Both the position numbers and the translations under genes were made by a program. From NCBI RefSeq assembly GCF_016862975.1, contig NZ_BONZ01000007.1:1-61153 (forward strand): a DNA stretch of 61,153 nt, written 5' to 3'. A model generated the notes under the pieces. The model was not told the DNA's origin and did no database searches. It saw only the letters and a program-made list of their open reading frames with translations. Source of the stretch: Rugosimonospora africana (GTDB lineage: Bacteria > Actinomycetota > Actinomycetes > Mycobacteriales > Micromonosporaceae). Shown one piece after another: positions 17,954-26,780 of the stretch (the first letter of the stretch is position 1; every line of letters starts with the position of its first letter).

Positions 17954-18487
17954 GTGCGGACAGACACAGCGGACTCGGTGACCGGCGCGACCACCGAGAT
18001 CGACATGGAGATTGACCTGCCGATCGAGCAGGTCTGGAAGCTGATCAGCGACGTCGGCCTGGTCGGATCGTGCAGTCCCGAGTGCGTGCACGCCGCCTGG
18101 CTGGACGGGGCGGGCGATCCGCCGATCGCCGGCGCCCGGTTCGAGGGCCGCAACAAATTCCCCAACGGACACACCGGCACCGTCGAGTGCGTCGTCACCG
18201 AGGCCCAGTCGCCGTCGGTGTTCGAGTGGGTGGTGCTCGACGGCGAGCGCGAGGTCGGCCGCCCAGGCTCGATCTGGCGGTACGAGCTGCGGCCGGGCAC
18301 CCGCGCCGGCACCACCGCCGTCAGGCACCGGTTCACCCACGGCCGGGGCATGTCCGGCCTCCGGGCGGAGGCCGACGCCGACCCGGGACGCGCCGACGCG
18401 GCCGTGCGGGAGCGCCTGGAGCAACTGCACGGATACATGACGGTCACCTTGCACGCCATGGTCACGCCGGCGGTGGCTGCCCGATGA
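17954..18487 (+). CDS. SRPBCC-fold protein (polyketide cyclase/START-like)
   Basis: A 177-residue protein with the SRPBCC pattern: an N-terminal strand with DLPIEQVWKLISDVG, GARFEGRNKF in the middle and a long C-terminal helix (ERLEQLHGYMTVTLHAMV). Such cups bind hydrophobic ligands. The GTG at 17954 is chosen for the GAGGAGG 4 nt upstream. It overlaps the YCII gene (ATGA), making it the first gene of a three-gene operon ending in an ECF42 sigma factor; a ligand-sensing role is possible but inferred. Confidence 0.72.
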   Translation: MRTDTADSVTGATTEIDMEIDLPIEQVWKLISDVGLVGSCSPECVHAAWLDGAGDPPIAGARFEGRNKFPNGHTGTVECVVTEAQSPSVFEWVVLDGEREVGRPGSIWRYELRPGTRAGTTAVRHRFTHGRGMSGLRAEADADPGRADAAVRERLEQLHGYMTVTLHAMVTPAVAAR

Positions 18488-18816
18488 AGTTCATGCTCTT
18501 CATCTGCGTCGACACCGCCGCACTGGAGACGTTGCCCGAGAAGCCGGTCGAGGGGCCCATGCCGTGGGCCGACGAACTGAACGCGGCCGGCATCCGGCTC
18601 GACGGCGATCGGCTGCGGTCGCCGGACGCCGCGACCACCGTGCGCGTCCGCGGCGGCGAGGTGCTCCTTGGAGACGGCCCGTTCGCCGAGACCAAGGAGG
18701 TCATCATCGGCTACGACGTCATCGAGTGCACCAACCTCGACGAGGCGATCGCCATCGCGGCGCGACATCCCGTCGCCGAAGGCGGGCTGATCGAAGTCCG
18801 GCCGTTCTTCGGGTGA
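18484..18816 (+). CDS. YCII-related (DGPF) protein
   Basis: A 110-residue YCII-like protein with the DGPF signature in LLGDGPFAETKEVIIGYDVI. It overlaps the genes on both sides (ATGA upstream, GTGA downstream). DGPF proteins are the regular genomic partners of ECF42 sigma factors, and this is that arrangement. The fold suggests a small-molecule enzyme or sensor; the exact function is not known. Confidence 0.88.
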   Translation: MKFMLFICVDTAALETLPEKPVEGPMPWADELNAAGIRLDGDRLRSPDAATTVRVRGGEVLLGDGPFAETKEVIIGYDVIECTNLDEAIAIAARHPVAEGGLIEVRPFFG

Positions 18817-20108
18817 GTGACGGACGCCTCGTCGAGCACACCGGCGGTGAACCCGACGAGGTCGAGGCACTCCTCGCGGAGACCTTCCGCGAGGAGTGGA
18901 GCCGGGTGGTCGCCACCCTGATCCGGGTCACCGGCGACTGGGACCTGGCGCAGGAGTGCGCCCAGGACGCGTTCACCCAGGCAACGGCGCGGTGGCGGAC
19001 CGACGGAGTGCCGCGCACACCCGGCGCGTGGCTGGTCACCGTCGCCCGCCACCGGGCCGTCGACCTGTTGCGGCGGCGCGGGCTGGAGGCCGCCAAGCTG
19101 CGCGAGAGCCTGCACCTGCGGGAGGTCACCGTGGTCGACGACGCGTCCGCCACCATTTCTGGTACCGGCTGGGAAACGCTGCCCGACGATCAGCTGCGGC
19201 TCATCTTCACCTGCTGCCATCCGGCGCTGGCGTTGGAGTCCCGGGTCGCGCTGACCCTGCGCACCGTCGCCGGGCTCAGCACCGCCGAGATCGCCCGCGC
19301 CTGCCTGGTCTCCGAGGCCACCATGGCCAAGCGGCTGGTACGCGCGAAGGCAAAGATCCGTGACGCCGGCATCCCGTACCGGGTACCCCCGGCCGACCAG
19401 CTCGGCCCGCGCACCTCCGGCGTACTCGCCGTCCTGTACCTGCTGTTCAACGAGGGATACGCGGCAAGCGGCGGCGACCAGTGGATGCGCCCGCCGCTGT
19501 GCACCGAGGCCATCCGGCTGACCCGGCTGCTGGCCCGGTTGCTGCCCACCGATCCCGAGGTGGCCGGGCTGCTCGCCCTGATGCTGCTGCACGATGCCCG
19601 CCGCGCGGCCCGGGTCGACAGCGCCGGCCGGCTCGTGACCCTGGCCGACCAGGACCGCACCCGCTGGCACCGGCCGCAGATCGACGAAGGAGTGGCGACC
19701 CTGGAGGCCGCCCTGGAGCACCGCAGTGCCGGCCCGTACCAGCTCCAGGCGCTGATCGCCGCACACCATGCCACCGCGCCGACCGCCGAGCAGACCGACT
19801 GGTCCGCCATCGCCGGCCTGTACCGGCAACTGCTGCGGGTCATGCCGTCCCCGGTCGTCGAGCTGAACCACGCCGTGGCCGTCGCGATGAGCGACGGACC
19901 CGCGGCCGGCCTGACCCTGGTCGAGCGCCTGGAAGCCGACGGGCGGCTGGTCGGGTACCCGCCACTCGCCGCGGTACGTGCCGACCTGCTGCACCGGCTC
20001 GGCCGTCACGCCGAGGCGGCCGACGCGTACCGCACCGCCATCGAACTCGCCCCCACCGCCGCCGAGCGCGACTACCTGAGCGGGCGCAGGGCAGAGCTCA
20101 CGGGTTGA
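18813..20108 (+). CDS. ECF42-type sigma factor with C-terminal TPR-like extension
   Basis: A 431-residue sigma factor, about twice normal ECF length. Region 2 (about 25-90: FREEWSRVVATLIRVTGDWDLAQEC) and region 4 (about 125-185: LSTAEIARACLVSEATMAKRLVRAK) are followed by a helical extension of about 240 residues (LYLLFNEGYAASGG, MLLHDARRAAR, LNHAVAVAM, TAIELAPTAAERDYL). That extension is characteristic of the ECF42 group, where it replaces an anti-sigma factor in control. The GTG start overlaps the YCII stop (GTGA). Its 3' end overlaps the convergent gene by 11 bp. Confidence 0.9.
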   Translation: MSDGRLVEHTGGEPDEVEALLAETFREEWSRVVATLIRVTGDWDLAQECAQDAFTQATARWRTDGVPRTPGAWLVTVARHRAVDLLRRRGLEAAKLRESLHLREVTVVDDASATISGTGWETLPDDQLRLIFTCCHPALALESRVALTLRTVAGLSTAEIARACLVSEATMAKRLVRAKAKIRDAGIPYRVPPADQLGPRTSGVLAVLYLLFNEGYAASGGDQWMRPPLCTEAIRLTRLLARLLPTDPEVAGLLALMLLHDARRAARVDSAGRLVTLADQDRTRWHRPQIDEGVATLEAALEHRSAGPYQLQALIAAHHATAPTAEQTDWSAIAGLYRQLLRVMPSPVVELNHAVAVAMSDGPAAGLTLVERLEADGRLVGYPPLAAVRADLLHRLGRHAEAADAYRTAIELAPTAAERDYLSGRRAELTG

Positions 20109-20586
20109 TTGCCTCACCGCTAGCTGTCGCTTCTCGGTCGACGCCTCCACGCGTTGCCCGGGCGCGCACCGCGCGCAGCATGCGTGGAACGATGACGCGG
20201 TGGGCGCCGGAGCCGATGACCAGTTGGCGGTACGCCCAGCCGTGCAGCCCCGGAAACTTCGCATACGAGCGGGCACTCAGCAGCGTTCCGTCCAGCTGGG
20301 TCGTGAGGCTGAACACCAGCTCGTACCGGGAAAATCGATGGTGGCCCGTCAGCCGCACCAGTCGCTCCGGTACAGCCTCCGACACCGCGAACCCCGGCAG
20401 AGTCGAGCCCTCGTCGAGCGGCGTACCGGTGACCGACCGCGGATCGGTGGCGAGCAGGTACGCCAGCGCCCGGCTACCGTCAAGCCGGGCGGGAGTGAGC
20501 TGCCTGGTCAGGGAGAGCCACACGGCCGGCGCGGGGGCTGGTACGAGCACCTGGTGCTCGTCGATGAACGGCAGGTCGGCGGTCAC
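20098..20586 (-). CDS. Unrecognised SRPBCC/DUF2867-like protein
   Basis: A 162-residue soluble protein. The pattern DEHQVLVPAPAPAVWLSLTRQL, PGFAVSEAVPERLVRLTGHHRFSRYELVF and a C-terminal helix with VIVPRMLRAVRARA looks like a START/SRPBCC cup. The GTG at 20586 is chosen because GGAGGAGG lies 4 nt upstream; an ATG at 20619 is an alternative. It overlaps the end of the ECF42 gene and is the last chromosomal gene before the tRNA used by the AICE. Function is unknown. Confidence 0.68.
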   Translation of the reverse strand: MTADLPFIDEHQVLVPAPAPAVWLSLTRQLTPARLDGSRALAYLLATDPRSVTGTPLDEGSTLPGFAVSEAVPERLVRLTGHHRFSRYELVFSLTTQLDGTLLSARSYAKFPGLHGWAYRQLVIGSGAHRVIVPRMLRAVRARATRGGVDREATASGEAINP

Positions 20587-20725
20587 CGGACCTCCTCCGG
20601 AGGGATCGACTTCCGTCAAGGATGCCCCGGATCCAGACCGGGTTCGGGGGCGGGGTCCTGCGGGGCGGCCCTCGGTGAGCCCTGACGTGAACGGGTACCC
20701 ACAGGCAGGTACCCTTGTGCCCGTC

Positions 20726-20798
20726 GCCCTCGTAGCTCAGGGGATAGAGCAACGGTTTCCTAAACCGTGTGTCGCAGGTTCGAATCCTGCCGGGGGCA
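20726..20798 (+). tRNA. tRNA-Arg (CCU anticodon)
   Basis: A complete 73-nt cloverleaf. The acceptor is GCCCTCG (20726-20732) paired with CGGGGGC (20791-20797), the discriminator is A and CCA is not encoded. The anticodon stem is ACGGT/ACCGT with loop TTCCTAA, giving anticodon CCT. The T-stem is GCAGG/CCTGC around TTCGAAT. Its 3' 42 nt lie inside the 60-bp direct repeat, so this gene is the attachment site of the integrated element and is kept intact at the int-side junction. Confidence 0.95.
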
Positions 20799-20816
20799 CC
20801 TCGAAGATCAGCCAAA
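20757..20816 (+). repeat. attL: 60-bp direct repeat at tRNA-Arg
   Basis: Identical over 60 bp to 41,358-41,417. The first 42 bp are the tRNA 3' half beginning in the anticodon loop (TTCCTAAACCGTGTGTCGC). The last 18 bp lie beyond the tRNA. That the match continues past the tRNA, and in weaker form for about 160 bp more, is explained by a related element on the right. Confidence 0.92.
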
Positions 20817-20980
20817 ACGGCACTTCACCAGCAGATATTCTCGGTGGTCGACCTGTTGCAATGCGCAGCCGTAGGCCGGTCTGGGCGGCCGTTTGTCGGT
20901 GTCCACGGAATATACACGGAATGGATCATGGGGAGTTTTCCCAGGTCGCGCTCACTGTTCGCGGCAAGATCCGGAATGGC
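20817..20980 (+). repeat. Int-side end of the AICE, repeated imperfectly at 41,418-41,580
   Basis: This noncoding stretch between attL and int is clearly similar to the sequence right of attR: GCAATGCGCAGCCGTAGG, CGGCCGTTTGTCGGTGTCCA and GATCCGGAATGGC occur in both, in the same order. It contains AATATACACGGAATGGATCA (20909-20928) and CAAGATCCGGAATGG (20965-20979). Related words recur at the right end of the element (41,258-41,286), so these may be integrase/Xis arm sites. Confidence 0.6.
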
Positions 20981-21000
20981 GGCGTCCTGGTCGAGGGTAC

Positions 21001-22377
21001 TCACGCGGCATCCGCCAACGCCGCCTCGATCCGCCGGTTGATCGTCGCCTCCTGGCCGTCGAGGCACTTCGCGTACACCTTGAGCAGCACGTCCACCGAG
21101 TTGCCGGCACGCTCCGCCGCATCGGTCGCCTGCACCCCGGCATTCAGCCACAGCGACAGCGCCGCGTGCCGCAGGTCGTAGGGCCGGCCCGCCAGAGGCG
21201 AGGCCACCTGACGCGGAGTCAGGCCGTACGTCCGCGCCTCCTCCCACACCCGGTAATACGTCGATGCGCTCACCACGTTGCCCCGCTCGCTGCGAAACAG
21301 CCGGCCGTCCGGCGCCACCCCGTACCGTGCGATGTGCTTCCGCAGGATTGTGACCAGTTCCGGCGGGATGGGCACTACCCGCGGCTCATCCTCGCCGCGA
21401 TGCTTCAACCCGCGCTCGTCGTGCGCCTCGCCGCTGTCCCTCCACCGCTTGCCCGCCTGGGGCCGCGACTTCTCCAGCGTCAGCCGTCCCCAACCGGTCT
21501 CGGGCAAATAGCAGTCGCGCTCACGCAGCCCCAGCGCCTCGCCCGGCCGCAGCCCGCCGAAGTACAGGCAGGCAAAGAACCCGCGCAACCGCTCGCCCCT
21601 GCCCCGCCGCCCGACGTAGGTCACCGCGACCAGCAGCTCTCGCGCCTGAGTGGGGTTGACGACCACCCGCCGGTCGATTGCGTTGACCACCTTGGTACGC
21701 CGCGACCGCACCCGCAGCTTGTCGATCGGGTTAAACGACAACACCTCCAACTCAACCGCGTACTGGCAGACGTTGTAGAACACCGACCGCTTGCGTCGCA
21801 TCGTGGTGACCGCCGCCGGCTTGCCGTCCAGCTTCAGCGCCAGGGCGTCGAGCGCGGACCGGGTAACCGTCGCCTCCATGAGGTCGGTCAGCGGCAGCGA
21901 GGCCCGCCGCAGCCAGCGAATCACCGAGGCCAGCTCGGCCGGCGGATCGAGTTGCCGAAACGCGGGCGGGAGCATGAAGTCACGCAGCGCGGTTCGCATC
22001 GCATCGACGGCGGGCCGGCCGGGCAGATCCCGGACCAGCACCGGCGTCACGGTCGCCAGAGCATCGGTCATGCTGTCCCGCGACTTCGCCGCCGCGCCGG
22101 GCCACTTCATGCTGACGTACGACTGGACGAACTCCAGCCAGCTCGTCGCCTCCTTCGCCTCGACCATCGAGTCCGGCAGACCCGAGTCGATGTCGAAGCT
22201 CTCGCCCTTGTTGATTGCCTGCATCAGGTCCGATCGGAAGTTGTCGGCCAGCGCCCGGGTCACGAACGTCTTGGACTTCTCCCGACCGGCGACGATCCAG
22301 CGCACGGTATACGAGCGCTTCTTGCCCTGCCCCTTGTTGGGCCGGATGTCCCAGACCCGCACATCACGCGACTTCAT
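21001..22377 (-). CDS. int: AICE tyrosine site-specific integrase
   Basis: A 458-residue tyrosine recombinase. An N-terminal arm-binding domain (YTVRWIVAGREKSKTF) is followed by a core-binding domain (about 75-220) and the catalytic domain (about 235-440). Catalytic residues are R277 in GGLRPGEAL, R403 in PYDLRHAAL and the nucleophile Y435 in LLKVYAKCL. It should catalyse integration into and excision from tRNA-Arg. The ATG overlaps the stop of xis (ATGA). The last ~45 codons recur as a decayed copy at 42,252-42,385. Confidence 0.95.
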   Translation of the reverse strand: MKSRDVRVWDIRPNKGQGKKRSYTVRWIVAGREKSKTFVTRALADNFRSDLMQAINKGESFDIDSGLPDSMVEAKEATSWLEFVQSYVSMKWPGAAAKSRDSMTDALATVTPVLVRDLPGRPAVDAMRTALRDFMLPPAFRQLDPPAELASVIRWLRRASLPLTDLMEATVTRSALDALALKLDGKPAAVTTMRRKRSVFYNVCQYAVELEVLSFNPIDKLRVRSRRTKVVNAIDRRVVVNPTQARELLVAVTYVGRRGRGERLRGFFACLYFGGLRPGEALGLRERDCYLPETGWGRLTLEKSRPQAGKRWRDSGEAHDERGLKHRGEDEPRVVPIPPELVTILRKHIARYGVAPDGRLFRSERGNVVSASTYYRVWEEARTYGLTPRQVASPLAGRPYDLRHAALSLWLNAGVQATDAAERAGNSVDVLLKVYAKCLDGQEATINRRIEAALADAA

Positions 22378-22559
22378 GCCGCCCGGTCCCGCAACTGCTC
22401 AAGCCAGGTCTGAAACTCGCTGCGCCACACCCGCAGCTCACCATTGGGCAGCCGGATGCACTCCGGCGCGATGCCGAGTTCCCGCCAGCGGTAGAAGGTT
22501 CGCCGCGACACGTTGTTCAGCTCTGCAAGGATCTGCGGCACTGTCATCAGCTGATCCAC
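22374..22559 (-). CDS. xis: Excisionase / MerR-like helix-turn-helix DNA-binding protein
   Basis: A 61-residue winged-helix protein of the AlpA/excisionase type: VPQILAELNNVSRRTFYRW is the HTH, followed by LPNGELRVWRSEFQTWL. The GTG at 22559 follows GGGAGG at about 10 nt; an ATG four codons later is an alternative start. It overlaps int by 4 nt. Such proteins bind next to att cores and direct excision. Confidence 0.88.
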   Translation of the reverse strand: MDQLMTVPQILAELNNVSRRTFYRWRELGIAPECIRLPNGELRVWRSEFQTWLEQLRDRAA

Positions 22560-22576
22560 TGTGGACAATCCTCCCG

Positions 22577-24355
22577 TTAAGCCGCTTGAGTCAAAGTCGT
22601 CGCGTCGTGAGTTGCCGAACCAGCGCCGGGCGGGTTCTCCCGCGCTTGGGCCAGGGCTTGGCGCCAGCGAATGCGGGTGGAGATGGCCCGCAGGATGCGG
22701 TGCTCGACGGGTGGCACGTCCGGGTCGTCGGGGCGGGCCAGCTCGAAGTGGTACCGGTTGGCTCCGTCGGCCGGGTCGGGCACCGCGGCCTGGTCCTGGT
22801 CCTCTCCGTCGACGGCGCCGGCCAGGACCGCACGGATCCAGGCCCGGTTGTCGGCCCGGTGGTCGGCGAGGGTCTTCCCGGACCATTGCCGGGACACGAG
22901 CACGCGCCGGCCGGTGAACCCGAGGGTGCGCCGCTGGTGGACCTTGCCGGTGCAGCGGCCGGGGACGAGGCCCGGTTTTGTCTTGTCGGGTTGCACGCCG
23001 TAGAGGAGCCAGTTCGCGCAGGTTGGGGAGCAAGGCAGGGTTGACAGTTCGGCGTGTAGCCGGTCGAAGTGCGCCCGTTGTGCCTCGGATCGGGGTGAGA
23101 CCTGGTCGGCGATGTCCTTGGTGACGTACTTGGTCACGTACCGGATGGACCGTTCGGCGTCTTTGGTGCCCTGATCGATGCCCCGGGCGTCGATCGTTCC
23201 CAGCCGAGCCACGTACGCCGGTTCCGCGTCCGGCGTGTCCAGCTGGTCGACGGCCGCGCTCCAGGTGGTCAACGGTTGCTTGGTGCGCGAGTCGACGTAC
23301 GCGCCCTGGTCGGCGTCCCAGGCCGGGGGCCGCTCCACCGAGTACACCGGCCGGTCGAAGGCCGGCCACCAGACCTGGTGGTACGTGGCCGCCGCGACCT
23401 GCTTGAGCAGCCGCCGGGGCAGCGTGCCCCGCACCGCGAAGTGCCCGTGCGGCGCCAACCGTCGTTGCATCTCGACACACCCGGCGTACTGGACGTTCCA
23501 ACCGGCCGCCCGCCGCAGGTTCTGCCACCACCGGTCGAGCACGCGGGCGAGATGGATGGCATCCAGCGCGGCCCGCCGGTAGTCGTACGCCGCCGGATCG
23601 ATCGGCGTGCCGAGCAGGTCGTCCCGTTCCCCATGGCGCTGGCCGCACTCGCACGGCACCAGGTACGCGCCGCGCCGAATCGAGGAGTGCACCGGCCCAT
23701 ACGAGCCGAGGGTGAGCGAGACCAGCATGGACGGCCGGTAGGTCTTGCCGTCTCGGCCCGCGTAGGACCGGCCGATGGTCCGACCGTCCACGGGCAGCCG
23801 AGGCAGGTCGGGGGAGTCCTTGCGGCGCCGGGTCGAGCGGGCTTTGCGCGGTTTCTCGTCACGGTCGCGGGGCGTGAGGTGCCCCCGCAGCCCGGTCGCG
23901 GCGAGCGCTTCGTCCACGTCCTCGATCGCCTCGTCCAGATCGGGCAGCTGGTCCCACATGGCCTGCCGTTCGGCGTCGGCCCGCTCGAACTCCAGATGCG
24001 CCCGAACCCGGACCAGCGACAGCACATCCTCGCCGGCCCGGTCGGGGCGCACGGCCGGTTCGTCGGCGAGGTGCCAGCCTTCCCGGAGTTGTTGGATGCG
24101 CAGCCGCCGGCCGCGTTCGGCGCAGGGCTTGCACTTGCTGGCAAGGGTGGCGCCGCAGGGCACCTCGATGACCTCGGTCAGCCCGGTCACGGTGTCGGTG
24201 CGCCGGATCGCGAGGGGGCGGACACAGACGTTGTGTGATTCGGCGAGGGTGCGCAGCGTTTCCTTGGCGAGTGGTTGCCGCATTCGAGTGGCCCGGGAGC
24301 CCGGCCGAGGCTCCGTCGACTCGGCCGGGGTCGGCGTGAGGGTCGGTTGGTTCAC
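22577..24355 (-). CDS. repSA: RepSA-type replication initiator
   Basis: A 592-residue rolling-circle initiator of the kind found in AICEs. A zinc-finger-like start (VPCGATLASKCKPCAERGRR) is followed by the central replicase domain with the HUH-like HGHFAVRG and the tyrosine-containing RYVTKYVTKD. A second cysteine pair lies in CSPTCANW. The GTG at 24355 overlaps the stop of the DUF2637 gene (GTGA); the frame stays open beyond it, but in shadow sequence. It should nick the AICE origin for replication after excision. The origin itself cannot be pinpointed by eye. Confidence 0.88.
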   Translation of the reverse strand: MNQPTLTPTPAESTEPRPGSRATRMRQPLAKETLRTLAESHNVCVRPLAIRRTDTVTGLTEVIEVPCGATLASKCKPCAERGRRLRIQQLREGWHLADEPAVRPDRAGEDVLSLVRVRAHLEFERADAERQAMWDQLPDLDEAIEDVDEALAATGLRGHLTPRDRDEKPRKARSTRRRKDSPDLPRLPVDGRTIGRSYAGRDGKTYRPSMLVSLTLGSYGPVHSSIRRGAYLVPCECGQRHGERDDLLGTPIDPAAYDYRRAALDAIHLARVLDRWWQNLRRAAGWNVQYAGCVEMQRRLAPHGHFAVRGTLPRRLLKQVAAATYHQVWWPAFDRPVYSVERPPAWDADQGAYVDSRTKQPLTTWSAAVDQLDTPDAEPAYVARLGTIDARGIDQGTKDAERSIRYVTKYVTKDIADQVSPRSEAQRAHFDRLHAELSTLPCSPTCANWLLYGVQPDKTKPGLVPGRCTGKVHQRRTLGFTGRRVLVSRQWSGKTLADHRADNRAWIRAVLAGAVDGEDQDQAAVPDPADGANRYHFELARPDDPDVPPVEHRILRAISTRIRWRQALAQARENPPGAGSATHDATTLTQAA

Positions 24356-24942
24356 TGGGCGGCTCCACTGTGGAGGGTGGAGCCGTTGACGCGGGCGAAC
24401 GCGTCCGGCGGTACCGGCACTGTCGTGGTCCGCGGACTCATGGCCGGGACCAGGTCGGTTGCTGGCCGGTTCACCGGGTCGCCGGTCGTGCTCTGATCGA
24501 CCGGCACGGACGCCCGGTCGGGCACAGGCGCCGGGGCCGCTGCGGGATCGGTTCCGGCCGGGGTCCGGGTGAGGACGATCTTCACCAGGGCCAGGAACCC
24601 GGCGGCCGGCAGCGCCGCAGCGAGCCAGCCGATGACCGACCGTTCCGCCTCGACCACCTGAGCCGACATCGACAGCGCGACCGCGCCGATCAGCACCCAG
24701 AGCACGAACCCGGCACCCCGGCCGGCTCGGTGCCGCCGCCGGATCTCCAACCCGGTCGCGATCGACATCAGCTCCAACACCACGGCATCCGCCCACGCGA
24801 GCCAGCCCGGCTGCCCGTGCGCCGCCGCAACGTTGTGCACGTGCGTGAACGAAGCCGCCGCCGCCATGCTCCCGATCGCGAGCAGGATGAGCACCTGGAC
24901 CACGCCCTCGACCCGCTCACCCCGGCTCCGGCTCGTGTTCAC
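24352..24942 (-). CDS. DUF2637 (SpdB-like) membrane protein
   Basis: A 196-residue protein with about four hydrophobic helices (QVLILLAIGSMAAAASF, AWADAVVLELMSIATG, FVLWVLIGAVALSMSAQ, AALPAAGFLALVKIVL) and a Pro/Thr-rich cytoplasmic tail. DUF2637 proteins sit next to the translocase in AICEs and Streptomyces plasmids, where Spd proteins assist intramycelial spread. It overlaps both neighbours by 4 nt (tra and rep). Confidence 0.82.
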   Translation of the reverse strand: MNTSRSRGERVEGVVQVLILLAIGSMAAAASFTHVHNVAAAHGQPGWLAWADAVVLELMSIATGLEIRRRHRAGRGAGFVLWVLIGAVALSMSAQVVEAERSVIGWLAAALPAAGFLALVKIVLTRTPAGTDPAAAPAPVPDRASVPVDQSTTGDPVNRPATDLVPAMSPRTTTVPVPPDAFARVNGSTLHSGAAQ

Positions 24943-26372
24943 AGGACCTCCCCGGTGATCACCTGACCGTCGATGACCCGCGCCCCGCTGTAGGTCCCGG
25001 CGAGTTCCGCGATCCGGTCGTCGTCCCAGTACGAGAACCGGACCCGCACCGGGGACGGGTCGCCGTCGAGGACGAGGTATCCGACGCCGGGCATGTTCAT
25101 CGGGATTCGGTCGCAGACCGCGCCCCGGTCCCGCATACCGTCGCCGAGCACCATGTCCACCTGAGCCGGTTCAGTCAGCCGCAGCGCGATCCGAGTCGGG
25201 AACAGATCCCGGAACGGCAGCACGTCCTTACGCGAGTCCTGGACCGCCGCAACCACATGCACCCCGGCCGCCCGACCCTGGGTCAGCAGGACGCCGAGCG
25301 CAGCCTTGATCCGATCCTTGAGGTGCCGGTCGGTCAGGTACGCGGTCAGCGCCGCCAGCTCGTCAACCACAATCACGACCAGCGGCTCATCAACGGTCGG
25401 GATGTGCTGGCGAGTCACGCCGCGCAGCCGCCTCGTGCGCTCCCGCATCAAACCGACCGCCGTTTCCAACGCATCGGCCATCGCCGCGAAGTCCTCACAG
25501 GCAAACCGCTCGAACAGCGGATCACCGGCCGCCATCTCCATGCCGCCCTTGGGATCGAAGACCCACAGCTTCACCAGCCCCGAGCGCACCCCACCGGCCA
25601 GCGCCGCAATGACCGACCAGATCACCGACCCCTTGCCCGCCCCAGTCGCCCCGGCCACGAGGATCTGCGTCCCGAACAGCCGCAGCCGCAACGGTTCCCC
25701 GCCCTCGAGCCGACCCAGCACCAGCCCGGCCAGATCCGGCACCACCGGCACCGGGGCCGGTGGAATCGTCTTGCGCAGCGCATCAGCCCGCTGCAGGGTC
25801 AACACCACCAGGTCCGCCCGCCGACCCGCAGCGACCCGACAAGACCGGGCACCGAACGTGTGAGTCAGACGCAGCCCAACCGCCGCGAAGTCATCGGGAA
25901 TCTGCCCGGTCACCATCCGGACCGTCAGCTCATCCCCCGACGCGGTCGCCTTGACCCGCCGCAACACCGGCACCACCACATGGCCGTCGAAGTTCACCAC
26001 CAGCCGGGCCGTGGCCATCGCCGGATACCAACGCCGCCGGTACCCGATCCGCCGCCACCGCCCCAACACCGGGTACCAGCCGAACCGCAAGAACGACACC
26101 CGGTGCACCAACAGCCACACCCCGGCCAGACAGGCCAGGCCGCCGACCAGGGTCACCGGGCCGGCCCACCCGAACCGCGCCCACAGGTACAGCAGCACCG
26201 AGGCGGGCACCGTCGCGTACCAGAACCGCATGTACAGCACCACGGTCCGGACCAGACCCTTGACCAGCCACCAGACCACGGCCATCCACAACGGAATCCG
26301 CAGAATCGGCGTACGAACGTTGAACACCGCATCCGGCAGTTGCTCACCCCGGATCACGTTGACCATCGGCAC
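24939..26372 (-). CDS. FtsK/SpoIIIE-type conjugal DNA translocase (TraB/TraSA-like)
   Basis: A 477-residue membrane-anchored ATPase. N-terminal helices (about 24-48 and 53-90) precede an FtsK-like motor with Walker A GATGAGKGS (241-249) and Walker B VVIVVDELA (332-340). The C-terminus should contact DNA repeats (clt). One such hexameric pump is the only transfer protein AICEs need to move double-stranded DNA between hyphae. The start is a GTG with GGAGG 10 nt upstream; an ATG two codons later would also fit. It overlaps the DUF2637 gene by 4 nt. Confidence 0.9.
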   Translation of the reverse strand: MPMVNVIRGEQLPDAVFNVRTPILRIPLWMAVVWWLVKGLVRTVVLYMRFWYATVPASVLLYLWARFGWAGPVTLVGGLACLAGVWLLVHRVSFLRFGWYPVLGRWRRIGYRRRWYPAMATARLVVNFDGHVVVPVLRRVKATASGDELTVRMVTGQIPDDFAAVGLRLTHTFGARSCRVAAGRRADLVVLTLQRADALRKTIPPAPVPVVPDLAGLVLGRLEGGEPLRLRLFGTQILVAGATGAGKGSVIWSVIAALAGGVRSGLVKLWVFDPKGGMEMAAGDPLFERFACEDFAAMADALETAVGLMRERTRRLRGVTRQHIPTVDEPLVVIVVDELAALTAYLTDRHLKDRIKAALGVLLTQGRAAGVHVVAAVQDSRKDVLPFRDLFPTRIALRLTEPAQVDMVLGDGMRDRGAVCDRIPMNMPGVGYLVLDGDPSPVRVRFSYWDDDRIAELAGTYSGARVIDGQVITGEVL

Positions 26373-26378
26373 CGCAGC

Positions 26379-26780
26379 TCACCTCCCGCCCACGGCGGAG
26401 GCGAACAGCGACAGCTGACCCCGAGCCACCGCGCGCCGGGCTACCCGGTGGCGCAGCGACGCCGCCACCAACGGCACCACCGCGCCCACCTCGACCGGGC
26501 CGGTCGCGGCCTCGGGAACGTGCCGGGTCATCGTCGGCAGCCACCGGCCACGGACCAGCACCGCCCGCAGGTCGACCCGATCAGCCACATGCGGGGCGAT
26601 CAGGTCCGGATCCAGCCGACGCAGTCTGACGATGGTGCGCGCCAGGGCAGCCGCCGAGGAGGAAATCTCGACCAGGGCCGCGACCCGCAACACGTCCGAG
26701 GGAACCCGCGTGTAGACATCGCGGGCCGCCTGAACACCCGGCCCGGCAAGCACGGCGACGGTGCGACGATGCGTCTTCAT
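26379..26780 (-). CDS. AICE-associated hypothetical protein
   Basis: A 133-residue basic, Ala/Val/Arg-rich protein (VLRVAALVEISSSAAALART, VRGRWLPTMTRHVPEA). No family is recognised. It begins inside the stop of the upstream gene (4-nt overlap) and ends 6 nt before the translocase start, so it is part of the transfer operon. Confidence 0.65.
   Translation of the reverse strand: MKTHRRTVAVLAGPGVQAARDVYTRVPSDVLRVAALVEISSSAAALARTIVRLRRLDPDLIAPHVADRVDLRAVLVRGRWLPTMTRHVPEAATGPVEVGAVVPLVAASLRHRVARRAVARGQLSLFASAVGGR

Noticed and set aside
16775-18454. Long minus-strand frame opposite the fusion and SRPBCC genes
   Set aside because: Shadow of two well-supported plus-strand genes; no motif or ribosome site.
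20480-20815. Minus-strand frame with GAPGRIRTCDTRFRKPL
   Set aside because: This is the antisense translation of the tRNA-Arg gene, a frequent database artefact; the same occurs at the right att copy (about 41,340-41,416).
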